A stretch of 64,000 nt of DNA from Desulfobotulus alkaliphilus. GTDB taxonomy: Bacteria > Desulfobacterota > Desulfobacteria > Desulfobacterales > ASO4-4. Shown here one piece after another: positions 18,093-26,831 of this stretch (positions within the stretch are counted from its first letter, which is position 1; the number at the start of each line of letters is the position of its first letter). The stretch spans positions 15,103-79,102 of the forward strand of contig NZ_VLLC01000016.1 of the NCBI RefSeq assembly GCF_007830435.1. Reading direction: 5' to 3'. Position numbers and translations under genes: made by a program. The notes beneath the pieces were generated by a model. The model was not told where the DNA came from. It ran no database searches and worked only from the letters and a program-made list of their open reading frames with translations.

Positions 18093-19745
18093 ATGGAAGA
18101 TAAAAACCTTGACAAGATTGAGCCCGATGGCGAGGTGAATCCCATTGATACGGATTATCAGGTGGGGCAGGATAATGTATTTATAAAAATAGGGCGTTAT
18201 GGCTTTGATATCCATAACCCTGTTTTTGGGATATCCGCCATTGTCACCATTTTATTTGTTGCCGTGACCCTGATATTTCAGGCGCAGGCGGAACCGGTTT
18301 TTGCCAGTATCCGTGGCTGGCTGACCTCCAATCTTTCATGGTTTTTTATTTCTGCCGGGAATATTTTTGTTCTTGTTTGTCTGGGGCTTATCCTTTCCCC
18401 CTTGGGCAGGGTCCGTATCGGTGGCACCGAAGCGGAGCCTGATTTTTCCTATCTGGGATGGTTTTCCATGCTTTTTGCTGCGGGTATGGGGATAGGGCTT
18501 ATGTTTTACGGTGTTTCTGAGCCCCTTTCCCATTTCAGCTCTGCCTTTGGTGGCACAAGTGCAGAAGGTGGTGTCCGCACGGACTGGGCACCCCTTGGCG
18601 GGGCTGCCGGTGATGCGCTGGCAGCAGAACGGCTGGGTATGGCTGCAACCATTTACCACTGGGGTCTGCACCCCTGGGCCATTTATTCTGTGCTGGCACT
18701 GGGGCTTGCCCTTTTTGCCTTTAACAAGGGACTGCCCCTGACCATTCGCTCCGTTTTCTACCCCCTGCTGGGTGAGCGTGTGTGGGGTTGGCCGGGGCAT
18801 GTTATTGATATACTTGCCATTATCGCTACGCTCTTTGGCCTTGCAACCTCCCTTGGCATTGGGGCCTCCCAGGCGGCAGCCGGTCTTGGCTATCTTTTTA
18901 ACCTCCCTTCGGGTGTAACCACACAGGTTCTGCTGGTCATCGTCATTACCATTGTAGCACTGGTATCCGTGATAGCCGGTCTTACGGCGGGGGTTCAGCG
19001 GCTTTCAAAAATCAATATGGTTCTGGCGGTGCTCCTCCTGGTTTTTGTTATTGTGGTGGGGCCGACCCTTGCCATTATCACAGGTTTTTTTGCTAACCTT
19101 GCGGCCTATATTCAGTATCTGCCCGCCCTTGCCAATCCCATCGGCCGTGCGGACAGTAATTTTGCCGAAGGCTGGACTTCCTTTTACTGGGCATGGTGGA
19201 TTTCATGGTCTCCCTTCGTGGGCATGTTCATTGCGAGGGTTTCAAGGGGCCGAACAGTAAGGGAATTTCTTGTTTCCGTGTTGCTGATTCCTTCGGCGGC
19301 CTGTGTTCTCTGGATGACGGTTTTTGGCAGCACAGCCATCCGTCAGTTTGTTGCAGATGGTTACACCGCAGCAGCTGAGGCGGTTTTACCCCTTCAGCTT
19401 TTTGCCATGCTGGATGTGCTGCCCATGGCACAGCTGACCTCTTTTATTGCCATTGTACTGGTTATTGTGTTTTTTGTTACTTCATCGGACTCAGGCTCTC
19501 TGGTGATTGATACCATTTCAGCAGGGGGGAAGGTCCAGTCTCCAACACCGCAGCGGGTTTTCTGGTGTACCTTTGAAGGCCTTGTGGCCATGGCCCTGCT
19601 CCTTGGCGGTGGCCTTGTGGCTTTGCAGGCCATGGCCGTTTCCACGGGCTTTCCCTTCACCATCATTCTGTTGGTGGGCTGCTGGTCACTGATCAAGGGG
19701 CTTTCCACGGAACCCCGGCCTAAAAAGCAGGCATCGGGCTCTTAA
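18093..19745 (+). CDS. BCCT family transporter (betaine/choline/carnitine)
   Basis: This 550-residue inner-membrane protein has about 12 predicted membrane segments. The BCCT signature FYWAWWISWSPFVGMFIARVSRGRT lies around residues 363-387 in a form continuous with the GMGIGLMFYGVSEP segment near 130. BCCT proteins import trimethylammonium osmolytes or related compounds, driven by sodium or protons. The substrate is not deducible. The start is preceded by GGGAGAGATGAACC. It is followed by a hairpin and the DUF294 regulator, a pairing also seen for other organic-solute permeases, which suggests regulation of uptake. Confidence 0.92.
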   Translation: MEDKNLDKIEPDGEVNPIDTDYQVGQDNVFIKIGRYGFDIHNPVFGISAIVTILFVAVTLIFQAQAEPVFASIRGWLTSNLSWFFISAGNIFVLVCLGLILSPLGRVRIGGTEAEPDFSYLGWFSMLFAAGMGIGLMFYGVSEPLSHFSSAFGGTSAEGGVRTDWAPLGGAAGDALAAERLGMAATIYHWGLHPWAIYSVLALGLALFAFNKGLPLTIRSVFYPLLGERVWGWPGHVIDILAIIATLFGLATSLGIGASQAAAGLGYLFNLPSGVTTQVLLVIVITIVALVSVIAGLTAGVQRLSKINMVLAVLLLVFVIVVGPTLAIITGFFANLAAYIQYLPALANPIGRADSNFAEGWTSFYWAWWISWSPFVGMFIARVSRGRTVREFLVSVLLIPSAACVLWMTVFGSTAIRQFVADGYTAAAEAVLPLQLFAMLDVLPMAQLTSFIAIVLVIVFFVTSSDSGSLVIDTISAGGKVQSPTPQRVFWCTFEGLVAMALLLGGGLVALQAMAVSTGFPFTIILLVGCWSLIKGLSTEPRPKKQASGS

Positions 19746-19763
19746 GGGCATGGAAAAACCCCC

Positions 19764-19788
19764 ATGCAGGGGAAAGCCTCCCCTGCAT
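19764..19788. other. Stable hairpin between the BCCT and DUF294 genes
   Basis: ATGCAGGGGA and TCCCCTGCAT form a perfect 10-bp stem with a 5-base loop, 19 bases after the BCCT stop. There is no U-tract, so it looks like an mRNA-stability or partial-attenuation element rather than a full terminator. Confidence 0.55.
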
Positions 19789-19830
19789 ATCAGGAATCAC
19801 TGAGTGGATGAAGAGGGAACGGGAGGCGTT

Positions 19831-21684
19831 ATGGAAGTTGAACTGGTGGACATTTCTGAACATCTGCGCCGTTTTGAGCCCTTTGACGAGCTTCCCGAAG
19901 AGGTGGTGAACGGGATTGCCGCCAGGGTGGATGTCCGCTATTTCAAGGCAGGCAGCACCATCCTTTCTTCCGGAGAAACCATTCATGAAATCTATTTCAT
20001 CCGCAGTGGTGCCGTTGAGGTTTACCGAAGAAATGGCGCCCTTTACAACCGTTTGGAAGAGGGTGCCATCTTTGGTCAGCTTAGCCTTCTGATGCAAAAC
20101 CGTGTGCGTTTTCCTGCAAAGGCGCTCGAAGATACCCTTCTTTATATCATTCCCGAAGATGTCTTCAATGAACTCTGTGAGAAATATGATTCCTTTGCAG
20201 ACTTTGTGGAAATCGGAGGAAAAACCCGTCTGCGTCAGGCCGTATCCCGCGCCCAGCAGATGAATGATGTGATGCGTACAAGGATTCAGAAGCTTTTAAC
20301 CCGGGATCTTGTCAGTATTGATGCCAAAGCCAGCGTATATGATGCTGGTTGTAAAATGACTGAAGAAGGGGTTTCCTGTTTGTTGATTACGGGTGCCAAC
20401 AATGACAGCTCTTCTGCCATTGCCGGTATTGTCACAGACCGGGATCTCCGTACACGGTTTATTGCCGAAGGATTGCCTCTGGATACCCCGGTTTCAGCCA
20501 TCATGTCCGGTGACCTCATCACCGTGGAAGCCCAGGAATATGTTTTTGAGGCCATGCTCTGTATGCTGCGCTACAATATTCATCATCTTCCTGTCATGCG
20601 GAATAAAAGGTGTATTGGTATGATATCCATTTCAGACCTGCTTCGCTATGAGTCCCAGAACAGTCTGCTGGTGGTGGCCCGCATTCTGAGGGCACAGGAT
20701 ATGGAAGAGCTGATCCGTATGAAGGGTGAGATGGATGCCAGTTTTATCCGGATGGTGAACGAGGGGGCCAACTCGCATATGGTGGGCAGTGCCATGAGTG
20801 TTTTTGGCCGCAGTATCAAGCAGCGTCTCATGGAGCTGGCCCAGGAGCAGCTGGGGCCGCCTCCGGTACCCTGTTGCCTGATGGCCATGGGCTCCATGGC
20901 CAGGGATGAGCTTTTGCCGGGTGGTGATCAGGACAATGCCCTGATTCTTGATGATTCCTATGATGAAAAATTGCATGACAGCTACTTTAAACAGCTTGCC
21001 AGCTTTGTCTGTGACGGGCTGGCGGCCTGCGGCTATAGCTATTGCAGCGGTGGAATCATGGCCACGGAAAAAAAATGGCGGCAGCCTTTGTCCGTATGGC
21101 GGAACTATTTCCAACAGTGGATTGAAAAACCCACCAACGAAGCCCTGTTGCACAGTTCCATTTTTTTTGATCTGGATGGGGTATGGGGGGAAATACAATG
21201 GGTGGAAAAGCTTAAGGAACAGATTGCCCGTAAGGCAAAAAACAGCCCGAAATTTCTTTCCTATCTGGCAAGAAATTCCCTTAATCGCACGCCGCCCCTT
21301 GGATTTTTCAAGGATTTTGTCCTTGAAGAAGATGGAAAATATAAAAATTCCATGGATCTGAAAAGGAGGGGATCGGCACCGCTGGTTGCCCTGATCCGGG
21401 TCTATACCTTAGCCATCGGCTCCACGGCCCAGAATTCCTTTGAACGGCTGGAACATATCCGTGAGTCAGGCCTTCTTCCGGCGGGACACACCCATACCCT
21501 GCACGATGCGCTGGAATTTATTTCCATGGTGCGTCTCCGCAATCATGCCCACCTTCTGCAGGAGGGGCAGGAGGTGAACAATAAGGTGAACCCGGAAAAC
21601 CTCAGCCAGTTTGACAGACGCAACCTGAAGGAGGCCTTTCAGGTTTTAAACAATGCCCAGAAGTTTATTAAATTCCGTTACTGA
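19831..21684 (+). CDS. cNMP-binding / CBS pair / DUF294 nucleotidyltransferase-like protein
   Basis: This protein of about 617 residues has an N-terminal cyclic-nucleotide-binding fold (about 5-125, RSGAVEVYRRNG), then two CBS motifs (about 150-275), then a DUF294 nucleotidyltransferase-like domain with GSMARDELLPGGDQDNALI, then the DUF294 C-terminal helical domain. Known relatives sit beside solute permeases and exonucleases and are thought to be signal-responsive nucleotidyltransferases. The target is unknown. I chose ATG 19831 for its GGGAGGCGTT ribosome site over 19804, which has none. It forms a likely unit with the exonuclease gene 33 bases downstream. Confidence 0.88.
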   Translation: MEVELVDISEHLRRFEPFDELPEEVVNGIAARVDVRYFKAGSTILSSGETIHEIYFIRSGAVEVYRRNGALYNRLEEGAIFGQLSLLMQNRVRFPAKALEDTLLYIIPEDVFNELCEKYDSFADFVEIGGKTRLRQAVSRAQQMNDVMRTRIQKLLTRDLVSIDAKASVYDAGCKMTEEGVSCLLITGANNDSSSAIAGIVTDRDLRTRFIAEGLPLDTPVSAIMSGDLITVEAQEYVFEAMLCMLRYNIHHLPVMRNKRCIGMISISDLLRYESQNSLLVVARILRAQDMEELIRMKGEMDASFIRMVNEGANSHMVGSAMSVFGRSIKQRLMELAQEQLGPPPVPCCLMAMGSMARDELLPGGDQDNALILDDSYDEKLHDSYFKQLASFVCDGLAACGYSYCSGGIMATEKKWRQPLSVWRNYFQQWIEKPTNEALLHSSIFFDLDGVWGEIQWVEKLKEQIARKAKNSPKFLSYLARNSLNRTPPLGFFKDFVLEEDGKYKNSMDLKRRGSAPLVALIRVYTLAIGSTAQNSFERLEHIRESGLLPAGHTHTLHDALEFISMVRLRNHAHLLQEGQEVNNKVNPENLSQFDRRNLKEAFQVLNNAQKFIKFRY

Positions 21685-21717
21685 TGGGTTTGAGCAACAG
21701 GGTGACAAAGGAATGCC

Positions 21718-22449
21718 ATGCTTTATTTTCCCCCGGAAAAGAAGAAGCCCCGGGCAACTCCCTGCTGGCCAGATGTTTTTGTCCGCAGGGCAGCGGAGGC
21801 CCGAAGTCCTCTGCTTCAATATTATTACGGCGGGGGAGTCGTGGATGGGGATACGCCCCTGAGTAAGGTTCTTTTTCTGGCACTGGACATTGAAACCACA
21901 GGCCTGCATCCGGGGCGGGATGCCATTGTCAGTATCGGGGCTGTGCCCTTTACTCTGGAAAGAATTTTCAGCAGCCGGTCCCGTTACTGGGTGGTCAATC
22001 CCGGCAGACCCCTTACACCGGATTCTGTGGTTATCCATGGGATAACCCATTCCCGGATCTTAAACAGTCCGGATCTTATGGAAGTGATTCCTGACCTGCT
22101 GGCTGTCATGGCAGGCGCTGTGATTGTGGTTCACTGCAGGCAGGTGGAACGTCTTTTCCTTGATGCAGCCTTGCGTAAATCCATCGGTGAAGGCATTGAT
22201 TTTCCGGTAATTGACACCATGGAAATAGAGGCCAGTTATTTCCGCCGGGGGGTTCGTTACTGGCTCTCTCAATTTTTTGGTTTGAACAGATACTCCATCC
22301 GCCTTGCGGACAGCCGTACCCGCTATCATCTTCCCCAGTACAGACCCCACCACGCCCTCACCGATGCCCTGGCAACGGCAGAACTGTTTCAGGCGCAGGC
22401 AGCCTGTCGTTTTGACCCGGATATGCCCGTGAAAGAAATCTGGTTATAA
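21718..22449 (+). CDS. DEDDh 3'-5' exonuclease (DNA pol III epsilon-like)
   Basis: This 243-residue exonuclease of the DnaQ fold has Exo I DIETTG (Asp57, Glu59), an Exo II-like region around VVHCRQVERLFLDAAL, and Exo III HHALTDALATAEL, with His and Asp near 207-212. Residues 1-48 form a basic, poorly conserved leader. It is not the replicative epsilon itself: it lies beside the DUF294 gene, a pairing common in proteobacteria whose substrate is unsettled. The start is supported by AAAGGAATGCC. It is convergent with the antiporter gene. Confidence 0.85.
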   Translation: MLYFPPEKKKPRATPCWPDVFVRRAAEARSPLLQYYYGGGVVDGDTPLSKVLFLALDIETTGLHPGRDAIVSIGAVPFTLERIFSSRSRYWVVNPGRPLTPDSVVIHGITHSRILNSPDLMEVIPDLLAVMAGAVIVVHCRQVERLFLDAALRKSIGEGIDFPVIDTMEIEASYFRRGVRYWLSQFFGLNRYSIRLADSRTRYHLPQYRPHHALTDALATAELFQAQAACRFDPDMPVKEIWL

Positions 22450-22476
22450 CTTTGAAAAGGCTATGGACTGAGGTCT

Positions 22477-24183
22477 TTAAAAGGGCCAGCCTCTGGGAGC
22501 TGTGCGGAGAAGGGCCATGAAATCAGTAAAGTTTTTAATTTTAAGGGCTTTTTCCAGCATGCTCTCATTTCGGAAGATGCCTGAAATTTCCGATGCAATG
22601 GCCAGTTGGGCATCGGCATCGGAAAGGGGAGTAAGGATGAGGAAAATGACATGGGCCAGCTTGTCATCGGGTGCATCAAAGTCAATGCCATCCTTGGAAA
22701 TACCCACAACAATGATCGCATGTTTCAGGCCTTCAATACGGGCGTGGGGAAGGGCAAGGCCCTTGCCGATGCCCGTACTTAAGGAGAGCTCCCTTTCCCA
22801 CACGGCGGCTTCAATCAGGTTTTTATCCAGTCCTGTGGTACGGCATGGCAGCTCAACCATTTCGCAGATGGCTTCTTTGGGGTTTGATGCCTGTAGACGA
22901 TGCAGAAAATATTTTGAAGTCAGCATATCGGCTACGCTGAGATGCTGTTGGTAGCGGAGAATGATGCGGATCATGGGGCCGCTGATCATGGAAGTGCCCA
23001 GAGCCATGACAACAAGGGCGACAAAGAGGGAATGGGAAATAATCCCTGCCTCAAGGGCCATGACACCCAGAATAATTTCCATTGCCCCCCTTGAGTTCAT
23101 GGCAAAGCCTGTGGCCCAGGCTTCCTTCCGTGACATGAGAGCCCACCTTGCACCAATGACTCCGCCGGCAATTTTACAAAAACATGCAAGGATAAAAACA
23201 AGGGCCACCATTTTAAAATCAAAATGTTCCATGAAATTGACCTTAAGGCCAATACTGGCAAAGAATATCGGGGCAAAAATAAAAGAGACAAAGTGATCTA
23301 TGGTAAAGCGGGTGCGTTCTTTGAGGTGGGAGGAATCACCAAGGGCTGCTCCCACAAGGAAAGCACCAAAAATGGCATGGATGCCAATCAGCTCAGAGAG
23401 GGCGGCCCCAAGAATTGCCAGAACCACGGCAAAACTCAGTTCTCCGCCGGGCCATCTTGTGTATGCCTGTACAAAGGGAAGACTTTTGTGGATGAGGTGT
23501 CGTCCAAAGGTGAGAATCAGCACCGTAAAGGCGAGGGTCATGCCTATGGTGAAGACAACGGAGTCTGCGGTGACTCCCGGATTTCCCATGAGAGCAAGTA
23601 TGATTGCAAAGATAATCCATCCGATAAGATCATTGAGAATGGCGGCGCTGATTACAACCATGCCAAGGTCACTGCGGTAAAGGTCCATATCCATAAGGGT
23701 TTTTGCAATGACAGGCAGTGCTGATATGGAGAGTGCCGTAGCGATGAACAGAGAAAAAACAAGCAGAGGAGATGTCTCCGGTCTGCCAAGAACATCCGGC
23801 AGGATCAGGGCTGCGGCCAGCCCGCAGCTAAAGGGGATCAGAATACTCATGATTCCGATCTTCAGTCCCTTGGGTCCCTGTCTCCAGATGGATGAAAGGT
23901 CCACCTCAATGCCTGCCACCATGAGAAAGAGGATGATGGCCAGGGTCGCGATGGCGTCCAGGGCTATGGCATTGGGACCTGTCGGGGGAAAAAGAAAGAG
24001 GCTGAGTTCCGGGGAAAGGGTGCCTAGAATTGTCGGGCCAAGGAGAATGCCCGCAAGAAGTTCTCCCACCACGGCAGGCTGTTTAATAAGCTGCGCCAGT
24101 TCTCCGAGGATGCGGGCTGCGGCCAGAAGAACGCCCAGAGAAAGCAGCATGACCAGAATGTTGTGGTGAGATAGGGTTTCCAT
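22477..24183 (-). CDS. CPA2-type cation:proton antiporter fused to a PTS EIIA (PtsN-like) domain
   Basis: This 568-residue fusion has residues 1-400 forming about 12 membrane segments of a KefB/NapA-type Na+(K+)/H+ antiporter, with MVAGIEVDLSSIWRQG and the ion-path region ILNDLIGWIIFA. Residues ~420-568 are an EIIA domain of the fructose/PtsN type, with the phosphorylatable histidine in GLALPHARIEG (near residue 480). The join suggests that phosphotransfer state or a nitrogen-PTS signal gates cation exchange, which is inference. The ribosome site is weak. No other PTS gene is in view. Confidence 0.87.
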   Translation of the reverse strand: METLSHHNILVMLLSLGVLLAAARILGELAQLIKQPAVVGELLAGILLGPTILGTLSPELSLFLFPPTGPNAIALDAIATLAIILFLMVAGIEVDLSSIWRQGPKGLKIGIMSILIPFSCGLAAALILPDVLGRPETSPLLVFSLFIATALSISALPVIAKTLMDMDLYRSDLGMVVISAAILNDLIGWIIFAIILALMGNPGVTADSVVFTIGMTLAFTVLILTFGRHLIHKSLPFVQAYTRWPGGELSFAVVLAILGAALSELIGIHAIFGAFLVGAALGDSSHLKERTRFTIDHFVSFIFAPIFFASIGLKVNFMEHFDFKMVALVFILACFCKIAGGVIGARWALMSRKEAWATGFAMNSRGAMEIILGVMALEAGIISHSLFVALVVMALGTSMISGPMIRIILRYQQHLSVADMLTSKYFLHRLQASNPKEAICEMVELPCRTTGLDKNLIEAAVWERELSLSTGIGKGLALPHARIEGLKHAIIVVGISKDGIDFDAPDDKLAHVIFLILTPLSDADAQLAIASEISGIFRNESMLEKALKIKNFTDFMALLRTAPRGWPF

Positions 24184-24434
24184 GGCAGCTCTTTACTTCT
24201 CATATGATTTCTGGTTTGTAACGGATCGGTGCCATTTCCCTTTGGCAATGACCATATTTTCCGGACGGGTGGAAAGCAGGCAAAGGTAAAATCCGGTCAT
24301 GCAATTTTTCTTGCCCGAGGCTTGCGGCTGAAAAACCGTGGTAGTAAAAAAACATAGTGAAGTTTTTTCAGGAAGGAAATGTTTTTTTGTGTTCTGCAGC
24401 ATGGCCTATCTGTGGCCTGTTTCTGAAACAGGGT

Positions 24435-25082
24435 TTAGCCCAGACCTTTGACAAGCCCCAGACGGATGCCGAAGCCCACAAGAATACCGCCGCTGATGCC
24501 TTCCATCCAGCGCGTGAATGCGGGTTTGCGGAGGCAGTGCCCTACCCGGTGGAGGCCATGGGCCACCATACAAAGCCAGATCAGAGCCATGATAAAATGC
24601 AGGCCTGCAAGGAAGAAGGACTTCAGAAGTACGGAGTCATCCGGCTGAATAAACTGGGGCAGAAAAGCCATATAGAATACGGCGGTTTTCGGATTGAGCA
24701 CATTGGAGAGAAAGCCTTCCTGAAAGGCCTTGTAAAAGGATTTTTTTTGAAGTTTTCCTTCAGAAAAAGTCAGATCCTTGATTTTTTCTGAAGGTTTTGT
24801 GGCAGACTTGAGGCTTTTAAGGCCCAGCCATATCAGGTAAAGGGCACCCAGTATTTTTACGGTGGAAAAAACCGTTGCAGAGTGCATAAGAATAAGGGAT
24901 ATGCCGAAGGCGGAAAGGGAGGCATGGACAAAGAGCCCGGAGCAGACCCCAAGGGAGGTGGTGCACCCCTGCTTCTGCCCGCCTTTCAGGGTATTCCGGA
25001 TTACAAGGAAAGTGTCCGCACCCGGAGCAAGGGTGAGGATGAGCATGGCAGAAAGAAAGGCAAGAAGGGATGTGTCGAACAT
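24435..25082 (-). CDS. LysE/RhtB family amino-acid exporter
   Basis: This protein of about 215 residues has six predicted membrane segments, beginning MFDTSLLAFLSAMLILTLAP and continuing with GADTFLVIRNTLKGGQKQG, the family's N-terminal signature. Members export amino acids such as lysine, threonine or homoserine lactones. The substrate cannot be assigned. The frame is open 26 codons upstream. I chose 25082 because it matches the family start and has GGAG five bases upstream. A 250-base gap separates it from the antiporter gene on the same strand. Confidence 0.88.
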   Translation of the reverse strand: MFDTSLLAFLSAMLILTLAPGADTFLVIRNTLKGGQKQGCTTSLGVCSGLFVHASLSAFGISLILMHSATVFSTVKILGALYLIWLGLKSLKSATKPSEKIKDLTFSEGKLQKKSFYKAFQEGFLSNVLNPKTAVFYMAFLPQFIQPDDSVLLKSFFLAGLHFIMALIWLCMVAHGLHRVGHCLRKPAFTRWMEGISGGILVGFGIRLGLVKGLG

Positions 25083-25246
25083 GGATGCTCCAAGGGGAAA
25101 GAGAAGGCCGAATGGCTTCAAAAATCTCTGTTTCCGTGCGGAATGAGTCTTTATTTCCAATACGCCCTGAAACGGGCTTTGTCCAGACTCTTTTGCTTTT
25201 TTGCTGTTAGTGCAAAGGCGAGGATATTTTGTGAAAGGTGGCTGAT

Positions 25247-25822
25247 ATGAAAAAAACAGGATATCTCCTTGGTTTCTGGATGCTTCTGATCTGCTGGCCG
25301 GATATGGTAAAGGCCAGAGATATTTCCCTCACGGTTTTTGGAGGTCAGAGCACAAGAAATGTCTGGGAAGATTTTTTTATTTCTCCCTTTACCCTTGATT
25401 TTGCCGATTCAAGGATAGCAGCCTGCGCGATGGCATACACCTTTGCCCGTATACCGGACTGGCATCTTTCCTTTGAGTTGGAAGGCCAGATTGTCCGCCA
25501 CTGGGGCATACAGAACCACTGGGAAAGCAATCTGCCGGTGGTGATACGCCATCATCGTATGCCCTGGAGTCACGAGTTCCGGAGTTCCGCAGCCTTTGGT
25601 GTGGGGCCTTCGTGGTCCAGTGACACGCCTCCCCTTGAAGTGGAGACCCGTGGAGACAGCCAGCCCGTTCTTTTTCACTGGTTCATGGAGTTGACCGCAG
25701 GCCCCTTACAGGCACCATGGATGTTTACCGTGCGTCTGCATCATCGTTCCACAGGGTATAAGCTTCTGGCGGATAAGGGAGGGCTGGATACCCTTGTCGG
25801 GGGTATCCGCTGGGATTTTTAG
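25247..25822 (+). CDS. Outer-membrane protein, PagL / acyloxyacyl-hydrolase-like
   Basis: This 191-residue protein has a signal peptide (KTGYLLGFWMLLICWPDMVKA) followed by alternating beta-barrel strands. It ends in an outer-membrane-type aromatic residue (GGIRWDF). The motif RLHHRSTGYKLLADKGG near residues 162-178 resembles the His-x-Ser active-site strand of PagL lipid A 3-O-deacylase. The acidic third residue is not certain. If correct, it edits lipid A in the outer leaflet. The start ATG 25247 follows AAAGGTGGCTGAT. YitT follows 37 bases later on the same strand. Confidence 0.6.
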   Translation: MKKTGYLLGFWMLLICWPDMVKARDISLTVFGGQSTRNVWEDFFISPFTLDFADSRIAACAMAYTFARIPDWHLSFELEGQIVRHWGIQNHWESNLPVVIRHHRMPWSHEFRSSAAFGVGPSWSSDTPPLEVETRGDSQPVLFHWFMELTAGPLQAPWMFTVRLHHRSTGYKLLADKGGLDTLVGGIRWDF

Positions 25823-25858
25823 CTGGATTCATATGTGTTTTGAAAGGATATTTGACCG

Positions 25859-26740
25859 ATGAAGTCCTGTCTTGCGGACTATGGAATAATTTTTTTTGCA
25901 GGCATTCTTTATGCTGTCGCACTGAAATATTTTGTCCTTCCCTCCCAGGTGATTCTCACGGGTACCGAGGGTATTGCCTCTGCCCTTTCCTATTACTTTG
26001 ACAGTTACCTGCTTTTCATCCTTCTTTATCTTTTCTTTCAGTCTTTTTTACTTGTTTTTGCCTTCTGGAAGGTGAGCCGGACCTTTGCCATGCGCACACT
26101 CATTGTGGTGGTGACGGTGAGTTCTTTTCTTGTGCTTATGCCGGAGCTGCAGGTTGCCGACCCTGAACCCCAGAATGAGCGCATGATACTGGTCATTTTT
26201 GGAGGGCTTCTGGCAGGTGTGGCCAAGGCCATGGCTTTCAAGAGGCGGGGTTCCACAGGGGATGAAGATATTCCTGCAGCTTATTTTGCCATGAAATACC
26301 TGAAACCCGTAGGCTATATTGCCATTTTTGCGGCCATGACATCCACGGCTTTCGGACTTTTTATGGATTATTTGAAATACGGAGAACTGGCTTCCGTTAT
26401 CAATACCCTGATGTATACCTGTATTTATATTTTTGTTTCCACAACAACTCTGAACAACCTTTACCGAAAGTTTCAGCTGACCATGCTCTCTGTGATCACC
26501 CATAAAAAAGATGCCGTTGGTGCTGCCATCAAAGCCACATCCAGCCACAGAACCTATACGGTTCAGCAGGGTATCGGAGGTTATACGGGAGAAGCTTTCT
26601 GGATGGTACGAACCATCATTACCCACGAAGAACTTTCACAGTTTATTGCGGCGGTGGAAGAAGCGGATGCCAGGTGTTTTTACTATTTTGAAAATATCGA
26701 AGGTATCTCAAAGGGCTATTATATTGCACCTATCGGGTAG
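25859..26740 (+). CDS. YitT family membrane protein (DUF161/DUF2179)
   Basis: This 293-residue protein has about five membrane segments in residues 1-190, with the YitT hallmark LPSQVILTGTEGIASALSYYF near the N-terminus. A C-terminal cytosolic DUF2179 domain (about 205-290, with KATSSHRTYTVQQGIGGYTG) follows. The family is widespread and its function is not established. The ribosome site AGGA lies about ten bases before ATG. It is probably co-transcribed with the PagL-like gene. Confidence 0.85.
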   Translation: MKSCLADYGIIFFAGILYAVALKYFVLPSQVILTGTEGIASALSYYFDSYLLFILLYLFFQSFLLVFAFWKVSRTFAMRTLIVVVTVSSFLVLMPELQVADPEPQNERMILVIFGGLLAGVAKAMAFKRRGSTGDEDIPAAYFAMKYLKPVGYIAIFAAMTSTAFGLFMDYLKYGELASVINTLMYTCIYIFVSTTTLNNLYRKFQLTMLSVITHKKDAVGAAIKATSSHRTYTVQQGIGGYTGEAFWMVRTIITHEELSQFIAAVEEADARCFYYFENIEGISKGYYIAPIG

Positions 26741-26831
26741 CGGTCCGGGTCTGGTCGGGGGGGCCGGAGGAAACTTTTTTTGCCGCATATGCGCATTCTT
26801 GTTTCTGCTTCATGGAACCATCCGGTATTAT

